DNA of 64,000 bases from Deltaproteobacteria bacterium CSP1-8. Lineage in GTDB: Bacteria; Desulfobacterota; Deferrimicrobia; Deferrimicrobiales; Deferrimicrobiaceae. This document shows, piece by piece, positions 46,306 through 54,147 of the stretch. Both the position numbers and the translations under genes were made by a program. The stretch's first letter is position 1. Each line of letters begins with the position of its first letter. The notes under the pieces were generated by a model. It made no database searches and was not told the origin of the DNA. It was given only the letters and a program-made list of their open reading frames with translations. The DNA is taken from NCBI GenBank assembly GCA_001443455.1, contig LDXO01000007.1, positions 51,143 to 115,142 of the forward strand. The letters run 5' to 3'.

Positions 46306-46368
46306 GGACTTCCTCCGGGCCGTGCGCTTTTCCTGCCGGGAGCCGCTCCGGGGTTGCCGATGTTTTCA

Positions 46369-46397
46369 TTGAAGGAGCCTCCCCCGACACCTATAAT
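46369..46397 (+). promoter_or_regulatory. Sigma-70 promoter of the tRNA-Ser gene
   Basis: TTGAAG (46369-46374), a 17-base spacer, and TATAAT (46392-46397) lie 15 bases before the tRNA. Confidence 0.75.
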
Positions 46398-46412
46398 ACT
46401 TCTCTTACACGT

Positions 46413-46505
46413 GGAGGGGTACCGAAGTGGCCGTAACGGGGTCGACTCGAAATCGACTTGGCGGTGCGAGCCGCCACGTGGGTTCGAATCCCACCCCCTC
46501 CGCCA
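46413..46505 (+). tRNA. tRNA-Ser (anticodon CGA)
   Basis: A 93-base class II tRNA. The acceptor stem is GGAGGGG/CCCCTCC; the anticodon stem GTCGA/TCGAC holds loop CTCGAAA with anticodon CGA (46448-46450), reading UCG. A long variable arm (GGCGGTGCGAGCCGCC) and the TTCGAAT T-loop follow. CCA is encoded (46503-46505). Confidence 0.97.
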
Positions 46506-46515
46506 CCCTACTCTG

Positions 46516-46550
46516 CTCGAAGTCCGCAGCGGGAGATCGGGGACTTCGAG
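46516..46550 (+). other. Hairpin after tRNA-Ser
   Basis: CTCGAAGTCC (46516-46525) and GGACTTCGAG (46541-46550) form a perfect 10-bp stem directly after the tRNA. There is no T-tract. It may serve 3' processing or Rho-independent-like pausing. A second GC-rich stem (TCCGAAG/TTCGGA) follows around 46572-46600. Confidence 0.5.
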
Positions 46551-46721
46551 GCTAAGGAGGGTGTCCTCCGAAGCTCCGAAGCGGAGGGTCTTCGGATGCC
46601 GGGAGGAGCGGAGGTGGGCAGGATTGACAGCGGAGGATGAGGGGATCCGAACCGGAGCCGCCGCAGACGAATCGAATCGCTAAAGATCGCTTCGCGGAAA
46701 TTGCCGGCAGCCCCGCCGGGT

Positions 46722-46834
46722 GCGCGCCGGCGGCCAGGCCCGCCGCAACGGAAGGCGGCAAACCCCGTCAGGTCCGGAAGGAAGCAGCGGTAGCCGCACA
46801 ATCCGTGTGCCGGCGACTCCCCTGGCCGCCGCCG
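46722..46834 (+). ncRNA. ffs: Signal recognition particle RNA (4.5S, bacterial small type)
   Basis: The universally conserved SRP core GTCAGGTCCGGAAGGAAG followed by CAGC is at about 46767-46788. The ends close with a perfect helix GGCGGCCAGG (46729-46738) / CCTGGCCGCC (46821-46830). Ends are approximate. It sits directly upstream of dnaX. Confidence 0.93.
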
Positions 46835-47013
46835 GGCCCCCGCAGGGCAAAGCGAAATTCGGCCCGCTCGCAACGGAGCGCATCGGCAAGGCGCCCCCCT
46901 CCGGGGCGGCGGGGCCGTTTACCGCCCCTGTGACCGGTGGCGCACGGAGCGCACAGGCGGGCCGATCGCGTCGGAGAGATGGAGCGGGACATCAGTCGCC
47001 CGCGGGAGGGATC

Positions 47014-48750
47014 ATGGCGTACGAGGCGCTTTCGAGGAAGTGGCGCCCGAAAACGTTCGGCGAGATCGTGGGGCAGGGGCATGTGACCCGCTCGCTCGCC
47101 AACGCCATCTCCCTGGGAAAGATCCACCACGCCTACCTGTTCGCGGGGACGCGGGGGGTGGGGAAGACCACCTTCGCGAGAATCCTCGCCCGGGCCTTGA
47201 ACTGCGAGAACGGGCCGACGTCTTCCCCCTGTCTTACCTGCCCCGCCTGCGTCGAGATCCTCGCCGGCTCCGGCGTGGACGTCCAGGAGATCGACGGGGC
47301 GTCGAACACGGGGATCGACGACGTCCGCCGGCTCCGGGAGAATGCCGCCTACGCGCCGGCGCGCTCCCGATACAAGATCTACATCATCGACGAAGTACAC
47401 ATGCTGTCGAAGGCCGCCTTCAACGGCCTGCTCAAGATCCTGGAGGAACCCCCCGCCCACGTCGTATTCGTCTTCGCCACCACCGAGCCGAACCGGATCC
47501 CGGACACGATCCTCTCCCGGGTGCAGCGATTCGATTTCCGCATGCTCACGGAGGAGGAGATCTACACGCGGCTCAGGGAGATGGCGGAAGCGGAAACGAT
47601 CGCCTCCGAGGAAGAGGCGCTGCGCCTCGTCGCGCGGTACGCCTTCGGGTCGATGCGGGACGGCCAGTCGATCATCGAACAGGCGGCGGTTTCGGGGAAC
47701 GGCAGGATCACGGCGTCCCTCGTGGAGGAGATGCTCGGCCTCGTGGGCGCCGAGGCGGCGATCGACCTCGTGTGGGCCGCCGTGGCGGGGGGCGCGGAGG
47801 AGGGGATCCGGAAATTTTCCTCCCTGGTGTCCCGGGGGGCGGACCTCAAGTTCTTGTTCCTGTCGCTCGTGGACGTCCTGCGGGATGCCGCCGTGTGGAA
47901 GTTCACGGAAAAGGACGATCTCCTCTTTCGTCACTCCCCGTCCTCCCTGGCGAGGATGAGGGAACTTTGCGCCCTCCGGACCCGGGAGGAGTGGATGTTC
48001 CTGCTGGACATCGCATTCCGGTCGGAGAAGGACGTGCTCGGCACGGAGTTCCCCCGCCTGGGGTTCGAGCTTCTGCTCCTGCGACTCGTCAACGCCCCCG
48101 GACTTCTGTCCGTGGAGGCGCTTGGCAGGGAGGAGCCGGCCGCCGTCCCCGGGCGACCTCCGGCCGCCGCAGCGAAGCTTCCTGCCGTCACCGCGGAGTC
48201 TCCGGCCATCCCGGCGGATGCCGCGACCGCCCCTGCGCAGAAGGGCCGGGAGATCGTTTCGAGGCGCATCCCGGCGCACGATCCCTCCCCCGGGGGCGTG
48301 GACGTCTGGGAGGGGATCCGGCGTACCCTGGAGGAGAAGAGGAAGCCCCTCCTCGTCGCGCTCCTCCACCAGATGAGGGGGAGGCTCGAGGGCGACGAAA
48401 TGGTCATCGCCTGCCCGCACCAGATGCAGCTGGACCGGCTCCGGGAGGAGGATAAGTGGACCGTGCTGGTGCAGGCCGTGGAGGAGGTCGTGGGGAGAAA
48501 GGTCCCCGTCCGGCTGGTGGCCGAGCCGGAAAAAAAAAGCCCGGTGTCTGAGGGGTCAAAAAGCGGGGGGAGCGGCCCGGAAAAAAAGGCGTTCGCGGAC
48601 CCGCTTCTCGCGGAGGTCCTGCGGGAATTCGAGGGGGCGACGGTCCTCGAGATCCGGCCTGCGCCCCGGGCGACACCGCCCCCCGGGCTGGCGGACGCCG
48701 AGGAACAGGAACCCGATGAGGGCGGCGAAGAGGCGGAGGACGGGGAATGA
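47014..48750 (+). CDS. dnaX: DNA polymerase III subunits tau/gamma
   Basis: The 578-residue clamp-loader ATPase. MAYEALSRKWRPKTFGEIVGQ opens the protein; Walker A is GTRGVGKTT, the zinc site has four Cys (CENGPTSSPCLTCPAC), Walker B region is IIDEVHMLSKAAFNGLLKILEEPP, and sensor 1 TTEPNRIPDTILSR. A Pro/Ala-rich linker (about residues 375-430) leads to the tau-specific part. ATG 47014 has GGGAGGG upstream; the open frame to the left crosses the SRP RNA and is not coding. Two A-rich slippery sites at 48530 and 48581 suggest a shorter gamma product. It overlaps ybaB by ATGA. Confidence 0.96.
   Translation: MAYEALSRKWRPKTFGEIVGQGHVTRSLANAISLGKIHHAYLFAGTRGVGKTTFARILARALNCENGPTSSPCLTCPACVEILAGSGVDVQEIDGASNTGIDDVRRLRENAAYAPARSRYKIYIIDEVHMLSKAAFNGLLKILEEPPAHVVFVFATTEPNRIPDTILSRVQRFDFRMLTEEEIYTRLREMAEAETIASEEEALRLVARYAFGSMRDGQSIIEQAAVSGNGRITASLVEEMLGLVGAEAAIDLVWAAVAGGAEEGIRKFSSLVSRGADLKFLFLSLVDVLRDAAVWKFTEKDDLLFRHSPSSLARMRELCALRTREEWMFLLDIAFRSEKDVLGTEFPRLGFELLLLRLVNAPGLLSVEALGREEPAAVPGRPPAAAAKLPAVTAESPAIPADAATAPAQKGREIVSRRIPAHDPSPGGVDVWEGIRRTLEEKRKPLLVALLHQMRGRLEGDEMVIACPHQMQLDRLREEDKWTVLVQAVEEVVGRKVPVRLVAEPEKKSPVSEGSKSGGSGPEKKAFADPLLAEVLREFEGATVLEIRPAPRATPPPGLADAEEQEPDEGGEEAEDGE
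48530..48587 (+). other. Predicted slippage sites inside dnaX (A9 and A-AAA-AAG)
   Basis: A9 at 48530-48538 lies in codons 506-509. One extra A, or a -1 shift, reads EKKKPGV and stops at TGA 48549-48551, giving a 512-residue product. A7G at 48581-48588 (codons 523-525) is the E. coli dnaX heptamer A-AAA-AAG in the correct phase, but its -1 frame does not stop until close to the end of the gene. Confidence 0.6.
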
Positions 48751-49058
48751 AGGATATGCAGGGAATTATCCGGCAGGCCCAGCAGATGCAGGAGCGCCTT
48801 GCCCGGCTCCAGGAGGAGCTCGCCGGGAGAACCGTCGAGGCGTCGTCGGGGGGCGGGATGGTGACCGTCGTCGTGAACGGCAGGCAGGAGGTCGTGTCGG
48901 TCCGGATCGAGAAGGAGGTTGTTTCCCCGGAAGAGGTGGAACTGCTCCAGGACCTTGTCACGGGAGCGGTGAACGAGGCGATCTCCCGATCGCGCAAGAT
49001 GATGGCCGACGAGATGGCGAAGATCACCGGCGGACTGAACCTGCCGGGGCTGTTCTGA
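48747..49058 (+). CDS. ybaB: YbaB/EbfC family nucleoid-associated protein
   Basis: A 103-residue DNA-binding protein. N-terminal helix (MQGIIRQAQQMQERLARLQEEL), the SSGGGMVTVVVNGRQEVVSVRIEKE beta-hairpin and the DLVTGAVNEAISRSRKMMADEM helix match the family. It overlaps dnaX by four bases and precedes recR by three bases, the standard dnaX-ybaB-recR order, implying co-regulation. Confidence 0.94.
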   Translation: MKDMQGIIRQAQQMQERLARLQEELAGRTVEASSGGGMVTVVVNGRQEVVSVRIEKEVVSPEEVELLQDLVTGAVNEAISRSRKMMADEMAKITGGLNLPGLF

Positions 49059-49061
49059 CCG

Positions 49062-49658
49062 ATGTCGTACCCGAGGCCGTTGAGAAGGCTCATCGCCCAG
49101 TTGTCGAAACTTCCGGGCGTGGGGGAGAAGACGGCGACGCGCCTCGCACTCCACATGCTCAAGATGCCCGCGCAATCCGTCCGGGAGCTGGGGGAGACCA
49201 TTGCCGGCATCCCGGAAGCTGTGATACGCTGTTCGCGCTGTTTCAACATCGCGGATCAGGATCCGTGTGCGATCTGCACCGATGCGGCGCGCCGCGACGA
49301 TCTCTTGTGCGTCGTGGAAAGCCCCACGGATCTTGTCCCCATAGAAAAAAGCGGGGAATACCGGGGGAGATACCACGTTCTGGGGGGGGCGATTTCCCCG
49401 ATCGACGGGGTGATGCCGGAAGACCTGCGGGTCAAGGAACTGATCGAGAGGCTTTCGCGAGGCGGGGTCGGAGAAGTTATTCTCGCAACGAATCTCACGG
49501 CGGAAGGGGAAGCGACCGCCACCTACCTTGCCGGCGCCATCAAGTCACTGAACCTCCGCGTTACCCGTATCGCCTACGGGATGCCCGTCGGATCGGATCT
49601 CGAATACGCCGACGAGGTTACCGTGGGAAGGGCAATCAAAGGGCGAAGGGACGTGTAA
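49062..49658 (+). CDS. recR: Recombination mediator protein RecR
   Basis: A 198-residue repair protein that helps RecF/RecO load RecA. It has the N-terminal HhH segment (LSKLPGVGEKTATRLALHML), the four-Cys zinc finger (CSRCFNIADQDPCAIC), the Toprim domain (LLCVVESPTDLVPIEKSGEYRG, GVMPEDLRV) and the C-terminal YGMPVGSDLEYADEVTVGRAI. Third gene of the dnaX operon. Confidence 0.95.
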   Translation: MSYPRPLRRLIAQLSKLPGVGEKTATRLALHMLKMPAQSVRELGETIAGIPEAVIRCSRCFNIADQDPCAICTDAARRDDLLCVVESPTDLVPIEKSGEYRGRYHVLGGAISPIDGVMPEDLRVKELIERLSRGGVGEVILATNLTAEGEATATYLAGAIKSLNLRVTRIAYGMPVGSDLEYADEVTVGRAIKGRRDV

Positions 49659-49799
49659 TTCGCGTGCAAGTCGTTCATCATCCCTTCGGACAACTTGACC
49701 GGCATCAAGGCGATATGGTACGAAATGGAGTATTTTTTCCCTGAACCGGATTCATGCAGGGATTTTTTTTAGAAACCCACGGGAGAGAGGTAGGAATCC

Positions 49800-50831
49800 A
49801 TGGCCAAGGGGAAAACGGCGGTGAGACTGCCGGTGAAAAACGAGCTCGGGTTCTTCGAGATCCGCATGGAGAGCATCGGAGGCCTCGGGGCGAACGTGGC
49901 GGGCAAGATCCTGACCGAGGCGGCCATCCTCGGGATGGGGCTGAACGGCGCGGGGTTCGCTTCCTACGGCTCCGAGAAGAAGGGGACGCCCGTCAAGGCG
50001 TTCATCCGCCTGTGCGAGACCGATCAGCTGGTGCGGGTCAACAGCCCGATCGAGGAGCCCCACGTGCTGGCCATCTTCCACGAGGCGCTGGCCAAATCGG
50101 TCCCGGTCACGTCGGGGGCGGTGCCGGGCAAGACGACCGTCATCCTGAACACGCGGAAAAGCCCGCGGGAAGCCCGGGACTTCCTCAAGCTCGAGGGGGG
50201 GAAGATCGGCGTGGTCGACGCGATGGAGATCGCGCTGGCCACCCGCTCCCGGGTGAACATGGTCATGGTCGGCGCCGTCGCCCGGGCGAGCGGGTTCCTC
50301 GACATGAAGGCCCTCGAGGCGGCCGTCGAGGAGGCGTTCGGAAAGAAGTACGCGGCCCTGATGAAGGGGAACCTGGATGCGCTGCGCCGCGGCCACGACG
50401 AGGTCCGGTTCGAGGAGATCAAGGCGGACGGCAAGTACGCGCCCACCCCCTTCCGGCGGGAGGAGCCGAAGCTCGGGTACGCGAACGCCCCAATCGGCGG
50501 AGCGATCTACTCCGTGGGGAACATGCGCTTCAAGGATCTCTCCACCAGCCGAACGGGGGTCATCCCGCTGTTCGTCGTGGACAAGTGCACCCACTGCGGG
50601 GAGTGCGACCTCTCCTGCCCGGACTACTGCTTCGTCTGGGAGAAGGGCACCGATCCCAAGACCAAGAAGGAGGGGATGATGCTCCTGGGGATCGACTACC
50701 AGTTCTGCAAGGGATGCATGCGGTGCGTCGAGGTCTGCAAGTTCGGCGCCCTAGTGGCGGCCAAGGAGGCCGACCACGACGTCGAGAAGATCACGGTAAG
50801 GCAATCGATCACGACCAAAGCGAAGGCATAA
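49800..50831 (+). CDS. 2-oxoacid:ferredoxin oxidoreductase, fused gamma and delta subunits
   Basis: A 343-residue protein. The gamma-type domain (about residues 18-195; ESIGGLGANVAGKILTEAA, ASYGSEKKGTPVKAFIR) is joined to a delta-type bis-[4Fe-4S] ferredoxin domain with CTHCGECDLSCPDYC and CKGCMRCVEVC. The enzyme oxidises a 2-oxoacid such as pyruvate to an acyl-CoA and reduces ferredoxin. An ATG with GAGAGAGGTAGG upstream opens the gene; the alpha-beta fusion gene follows after 21 bases. The substrate specificity cannot be read from sequence. Confidence 0.9.
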   Translation: MAKGKTAVRLPVKNELGFFEIRMESIGGLGANVAGKILTEAAILGMGLNGAGFASYGSEKKGTPVKAFIRLCETDQLVRVNSPIEEPHVLAIFHEALAKSVPVTSGAVPGKTTVILNTRKSPREARDFLKLEGGKIGVVDAMEIALATRSRVNMVMVGAVARASGFLDMKALEAAVEEAFGKKYAALMKGNLDALRRGHDEVRFEEIKADGKYAPTPFRREEPKLGYANAPIGGAIYSVGNMRFKDLSTSRTGVIPLFVVDKCTHCGECDLSCPDYCFVWEKGTDPKTKKEGMMLLGIDYQFCKGCMRCVEVCKFGALVAAKEADHDVEKITVRQSITTKAKA

Positions 50832-50852
50832 CGCCTGATTAGGGGAGAAGAG

Positions 50853-53129
50853 ATGGCGAAAGCGGCGAAGAAGGCGGATGCGCGGCCCGCGCAGACCATT
50901 GTCGTCCAGACCGGCAACGAGGTTGCCGCGACGGCGGCCAAGCATGTGGACTACCACATCATGGGTTACTACCCGATCACCCCTTCCACGGAGATCGCGG
51001 AGACCCTGGACGCGATGAAGGCGGAAGGGGAGCACGACATCCGGATGATCCCGGGGGACGGCGAGCACGGGGCGGCGGGGATCTGCTTCGGCGCCACCTC
51101 CGCGGGGGGGCGGGTCTTCAACGCCACTTCGGCGAATGGGCTTCTGTTCGCCTTCGAGCAGCTTCCCGTCCAGTCCGGGACCCGGTTCCCGATGGTGTTC
51201 AACATCGTCACCCGGTCGGTGTCGGGCCCCTTGGACATCCGGGGCGACCACAGCGACATCATGCTGGCGATGAACACCGGCTGGATCATTCTGATGGCCT
51301 CCGACGCCCAGGCGGTCTACGACATGAACGTCATGGCGCCCAAGATCGGCGAGGAGATGTCGATCCGGCTCCCCGTGATGGTGGCCTTCGACGGGTTCTT
51401 CACTTCCCACCAGAAGCGGCGGATCGAGGTTTTCGAGGACCCGAAGACGGTCCAGAACTTCCTGGGCCCCTTCGTTCCGACGGTGACCTCGGTCGATCCG
51501 CGCAGGCCGGTGACCATCGGGCCGTACATGAACGACCCCGACCTGATCAACAACAAGAAGCAGCAGGCCGACGCGATGGTCCGGTCGCACGCGGTGATCA
51601 AGAAGGTCTTCGCCGAGTTCGAGGCCCTCTCCGGCCGGCGGTACGAGATCCTCGACCTGTACCGGATGGAGGACGCCGAAGCCGCGCTGTTCATCGTCAA
51701 CTCCGCGGCGGAGACCGCCAAGGAGGCGGTGGACGCGCTGCGGAAAGAGGGGAAAAAGGTCGGACTCATCCGGCCCACCGTGATCCGGCCGTTCCCGGTG
51801 GAGGAGATCCGGGAGGCGCTTTCGAAGGTGAAGGGGCTGGTGGTGGCCGACCGGCAGGACAACTACGGCGCGTACGGCGGCGCGATGACCATCGAGATCA
51901 AGGCGGCGATCCAGGGCGTGAAGGGAAACAGGACGATGGTCGCGTCCCGGATCTACGGGATCGGCGGGAAGGAGTTCTTCGTCGAGGACGGCGTGACGAT
52001 GCTTCGGGAGGCGGTCGAGATCGCGAAGACGGGAGAAGTCAAGGTCCCCTATGACTACCTGGGCGCCAACGCGGGCGAGACCGCCTTCGTTCCGGCCATG
52101 GCGTACGCGCCGATCCCCGAGGCGGCCGTGTCCGGCTTCACCCGCGTGGAGACGGGCGCCGACGGGAAGATGGTCGTGCGGGGGGTGAACTACCGGGCGC
52201 TGACCGCGCGGGAGAAGCGGATCGCCCCGGGACACGGGGCATGCCCCGGGTGCGGGATCTTCACGAACCTCGACACGTTCCTCAAGGGGATCGAGGGGTT
52301 CGTGACCGTCCTCTTCCACACCGGCTGCGGGATGGTGGTGACCACGGGGTTCCCGTACACCGCCCACAAGGTGACGTACGTGCACAACCTCTTCCAGAAC
52401 GGCGCCGCGACGATGTCCGGGATCACGGAGATGTTCGAGGAGCGCAAGAAGCGCGGCGAGATCCCCAAGGACGAGAAGATCACCTTCATCATGGTGACCG
52501 GCGACGGCGGCCACGACATCGGCATCGGGCCGTCCCTGGGGGCGGCCGCACGGGGAAACCGGTTCATCCTCATCGAGTACGACAACCAGGGGTACCAGAA
52601 CACCGGCTCCCAGCTCTCGTTCACGGTGCCGCTGGGTCACTCCACGTCCACGTCGAACTTCGGGCCGTTCCAGCACGGCAAGTCCACCCACCACAAGGAC
52701 ACGGCGCAGATCTTCAACGCGGCCCACATCCCCTACGTGTTCACTGCGTCGGAGAGCATCCCGAGGGACCTGATCCGCAAGGCGGTCAAGGCCCAGAAAT
52801 ATGCCGAGGAGGGGCTGGTGTTCGGCAAGCTGATCTCCTACTGCCCGCTGGCCTGGCGGACCGAGGACCAGCTGGCGTGGCCGATCCTCCAGGCGGCGGT
52901 GGACTGCTGTTTCTTCCCCCTCTACGAGATCGAGCGGGGAATCACCACGATCAACTACGACCCGGAGGAGAAAGGGAAGAGGGTGCCGGTCGGCGAGTGG
53001 CTCAAGACGATGGGGAAGACCAGGCACATGCTTCGGACGGAGTGCAAGCCGGTGCTCGACGCCTTCCAGGCGGAGGTGGACCGGCGGTGGGCGCGCCTGA
53101 AGGAGATGCACAAGAACCCGCTCCTCTAA
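50853..53129 (+). CDS. 2-oxoacid:ferredoxin oxidoreductase, fused alpha and beta subunits
   Basis: A 758-residue protein. The alpha-type part (about residues 15-395) begins with GNEVAATAAKHVDYHIMGYYPITPSTEIAE and includes the GVNARVFNATSA-like region and GVKGLVVADRQDNYGAYGG-type loop. The beta part (about 430-758) has the cluster/TPP opening GHGACPGCGIF, HTGCGMVVTTGFPY, and the TPP motif GDGGHDIGIG with YDNQGYQNTG. Together with the gamma-delta gene it gives a two-gene, four-domain enzyme. GGGGAGAAG precedes the ATG. An R1-type repeat starts right after the stop. Confidence 0.92.
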   Translation: MAKAAKKADARPAQTIVVQTGNEVAATAAKHVDYHIMGYYPITPSTEIAETLDAMKAEGEHDIRMIPGDGEHGAAGICFGATSAGGRVFNATSANGLLFAFEQLPVQSGTRFPMVFNIVTRSVSGPLDIRGDHSDIMLAMNTGWIILMASDAQAVYDMNVMAPKIGEEMSIRLPVMVAFDGFFTSHQKRRIEVFEDPKTVQNFLGPFVPTVTSVDPRRPVTIGPYMNDPDLINNKKQQADAMVRSHAVIKKVFAEFEALSGRRYEILDLYRMEDAEAALFIVNSAAETAKEAVDALRKEGKKVGLIRPTVIRPFPVEEIREALSKVKGLVVADRQDNYGAYGGAMTIEIKAAIQGVKGNRTMVASRIYGIGGKEFFVEDGVTMLREAVEIAKTGEVKVPYDYLGANAGETAFVPAMAYAPIPEAAVSGFTRVETGADGKMVVRGVNYRALTAREKRIAPGHGACPGCGIFTNLDTFLKGIEGFVTVLFHTGCGMVVTTGFPYTAHKVTYVHNLFQNGAATMSGITEMFEERKKRGEIPKDEKITFIMVTGDGGHDIGIGPSLGAAARGNRFILIEYDNQGYQNTGSQLSFTVPLGHSTSTSNFGPFQHGKSTHHKDTAQIFNAAHIPYVFTASESIPRDLIRKAVKAQKYAEEGLVFGKLISYCPLAWRTEDQLAWPILQAAVDCCFFPLYEIERGITTINYDPEEKGKRVPVGEWLKTMGKTRHMLRTECKPVLDAFQAEVDRRWARLKEMHKNPLL

Positions 53130-53130
53130 A

Positions 53131-53191
53131 GCAAAGGGACGTTCATAATTCTTTTTTCAAGGCCCGGGGGGCGAAACCCTTCCGGGCCTTG
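53131..53191. repeat. R1-like element and hairpin after the oxidoreductase genes
   Basis: AGGGACGTTC (53135-53144) begins two codons after the stop and is followed by ATAATTCTTTTTTC, similar to the R1 tail. A 10-bp hairpin follows, CAAGGCCCGG (53158-53167) / CCGGGCCTTG (53182-53191), without a T-tract after it. Confidence 0.6.
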
Positions 53192-53330
53192 ATGTTTCCG
53201 GGGCAGCTCTCTTCGGATCATCTCGGAAGAGGAGCGGCAGGCTGTCCCCCCATTCCCATTATGGGAAAATCTTTTTCCTCGTTCGGCTACCGGGGACACC
53301 CCACCCCGGGAGGCCGAAAGGGGAAAAACC

Positions 53331-53795
53331 ATGAAAAACGTGTGCCTCGGGCTTCCTCCTCCGGATGGTACCGATTTTGCTTTTTTTATAGAGGAGAAGA
53401 GACCCAAGATATTGTGGAGAAAACTTACGATAATGAATTTAGTCCACAACCCATTGATTTCCTTGCCGGGCCGGGAAGAGAGAAGCCGGCCTGGGTACTG
53501 GCTGCTCGGGGGCATCCTCATGCTTTGTTTCCTTTTCGCGGGCCCCGAGAGCCAACGCATGACCGACGACTATCAGAATGACCCGTATGTCACTACGTGG
53601 CTTTCGAAGGAGAAGGCCCGGCAGCTCATGCGCTACCACGGAACGAACGGGATCATGATCACGGCGGACAAAGTGTATATCAAGCGCGACGGGCGCTGGA
53701 TCTGCGTGTACCGGGATCCGTCCGTTCTCCAGGAAGTGGAGACCCGACCGGCTGTTCCCACCGCGAAAGGAGAGGTCACCGCGGGGAACTCCTGA
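53331..53795 (+). CDS. Small membrane-anchored protein of unknown function
   Basis: Up to 154 residues from ATG 53331 (AAAGGGG eight bases upstream), or 120 residues from ATG 53433, which puts the single membrane helix (YWLLGGILMLCFLFAG) nearer the N terminus but has a weaker ribosome site. After the helix comes a soluble part, TWLSKEKARQLMRYHGTNG, then ITADKVYIKRDGRWICVYRDP, resembling a small beta-rich domain. I recognise no family. The region upstream is AT-rich. Confidence 0.65.
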   Translation: MKNVCLGLPPPDGTDFAFFIEEKRPKILWRKLTIMNLVHNPLISLPGREERSRPGYWLLGGILMLCFLFAGPESQRMTDDYQNDPYVTTWLSKEKARQLMRYHGTNGIMITADKVYIKRDGRWICVYRDPSVLQEVETRPAVPTAKGEVTAGNS

Positions 53796-54147
53796 ATCCG
53801 CATCTTTCCTTTTATCCTCGGGGGATGCAATGCCGTCGGATGGATGGCGCCTTCGGGATTGCCGGGGTTCCGTGTGATTTCTCCCGTCTCCCCGGGGACG
53901 GTCATCGAGATGGACCATCCCGCCGCCGGGAAGGTCCGGCCGATCGGTTCACCCCAGGAGGTCCCCGGGAACGCCGGTGGAGTATCGGTTTCCGCATGAT
54001 TCCTGGACCTTCGTGCCCGGATCGGCGTGGACATCCCCCGGCGGCTGCCGCAACGTGTCGCATCTTAAATATTCGTCTTTTTGGTTCGTTTCGAATAATA
54101 TAATCTTGTTTTTTTATCCCACAGTATTCAAACATGGAGGTTTTCCT
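53796..54147. promoter_or_regulatory. Gap before the TAXI transporter genes with a TATAAT -10
   Basis: No gene is seen in 53796-54060. From 54062 the DNA turns AT-rich; TATAAT at 54099-54104 lies 44 bases before the ATG at 54148. No convincing -35 at the usual spacing. GGAGG just before the ATG is the ribosome site. Confidence 0.5.

Noticed and set aside
46508..46873. Minus-strand 121-codon frame over the SRP RNA region
   Set aside because: It is the antisense of a clear SRP RNA gene, and its sequence is basic low-complexity.
53158..53191. GC-rich hairpin after the 2-oxoacid oxidoreductase genes as a terminator
   Set aside because: The T-run lies before the stem on the plus strand and no T-tract follows on either strand, so it is not a standard intrinsic terminator.
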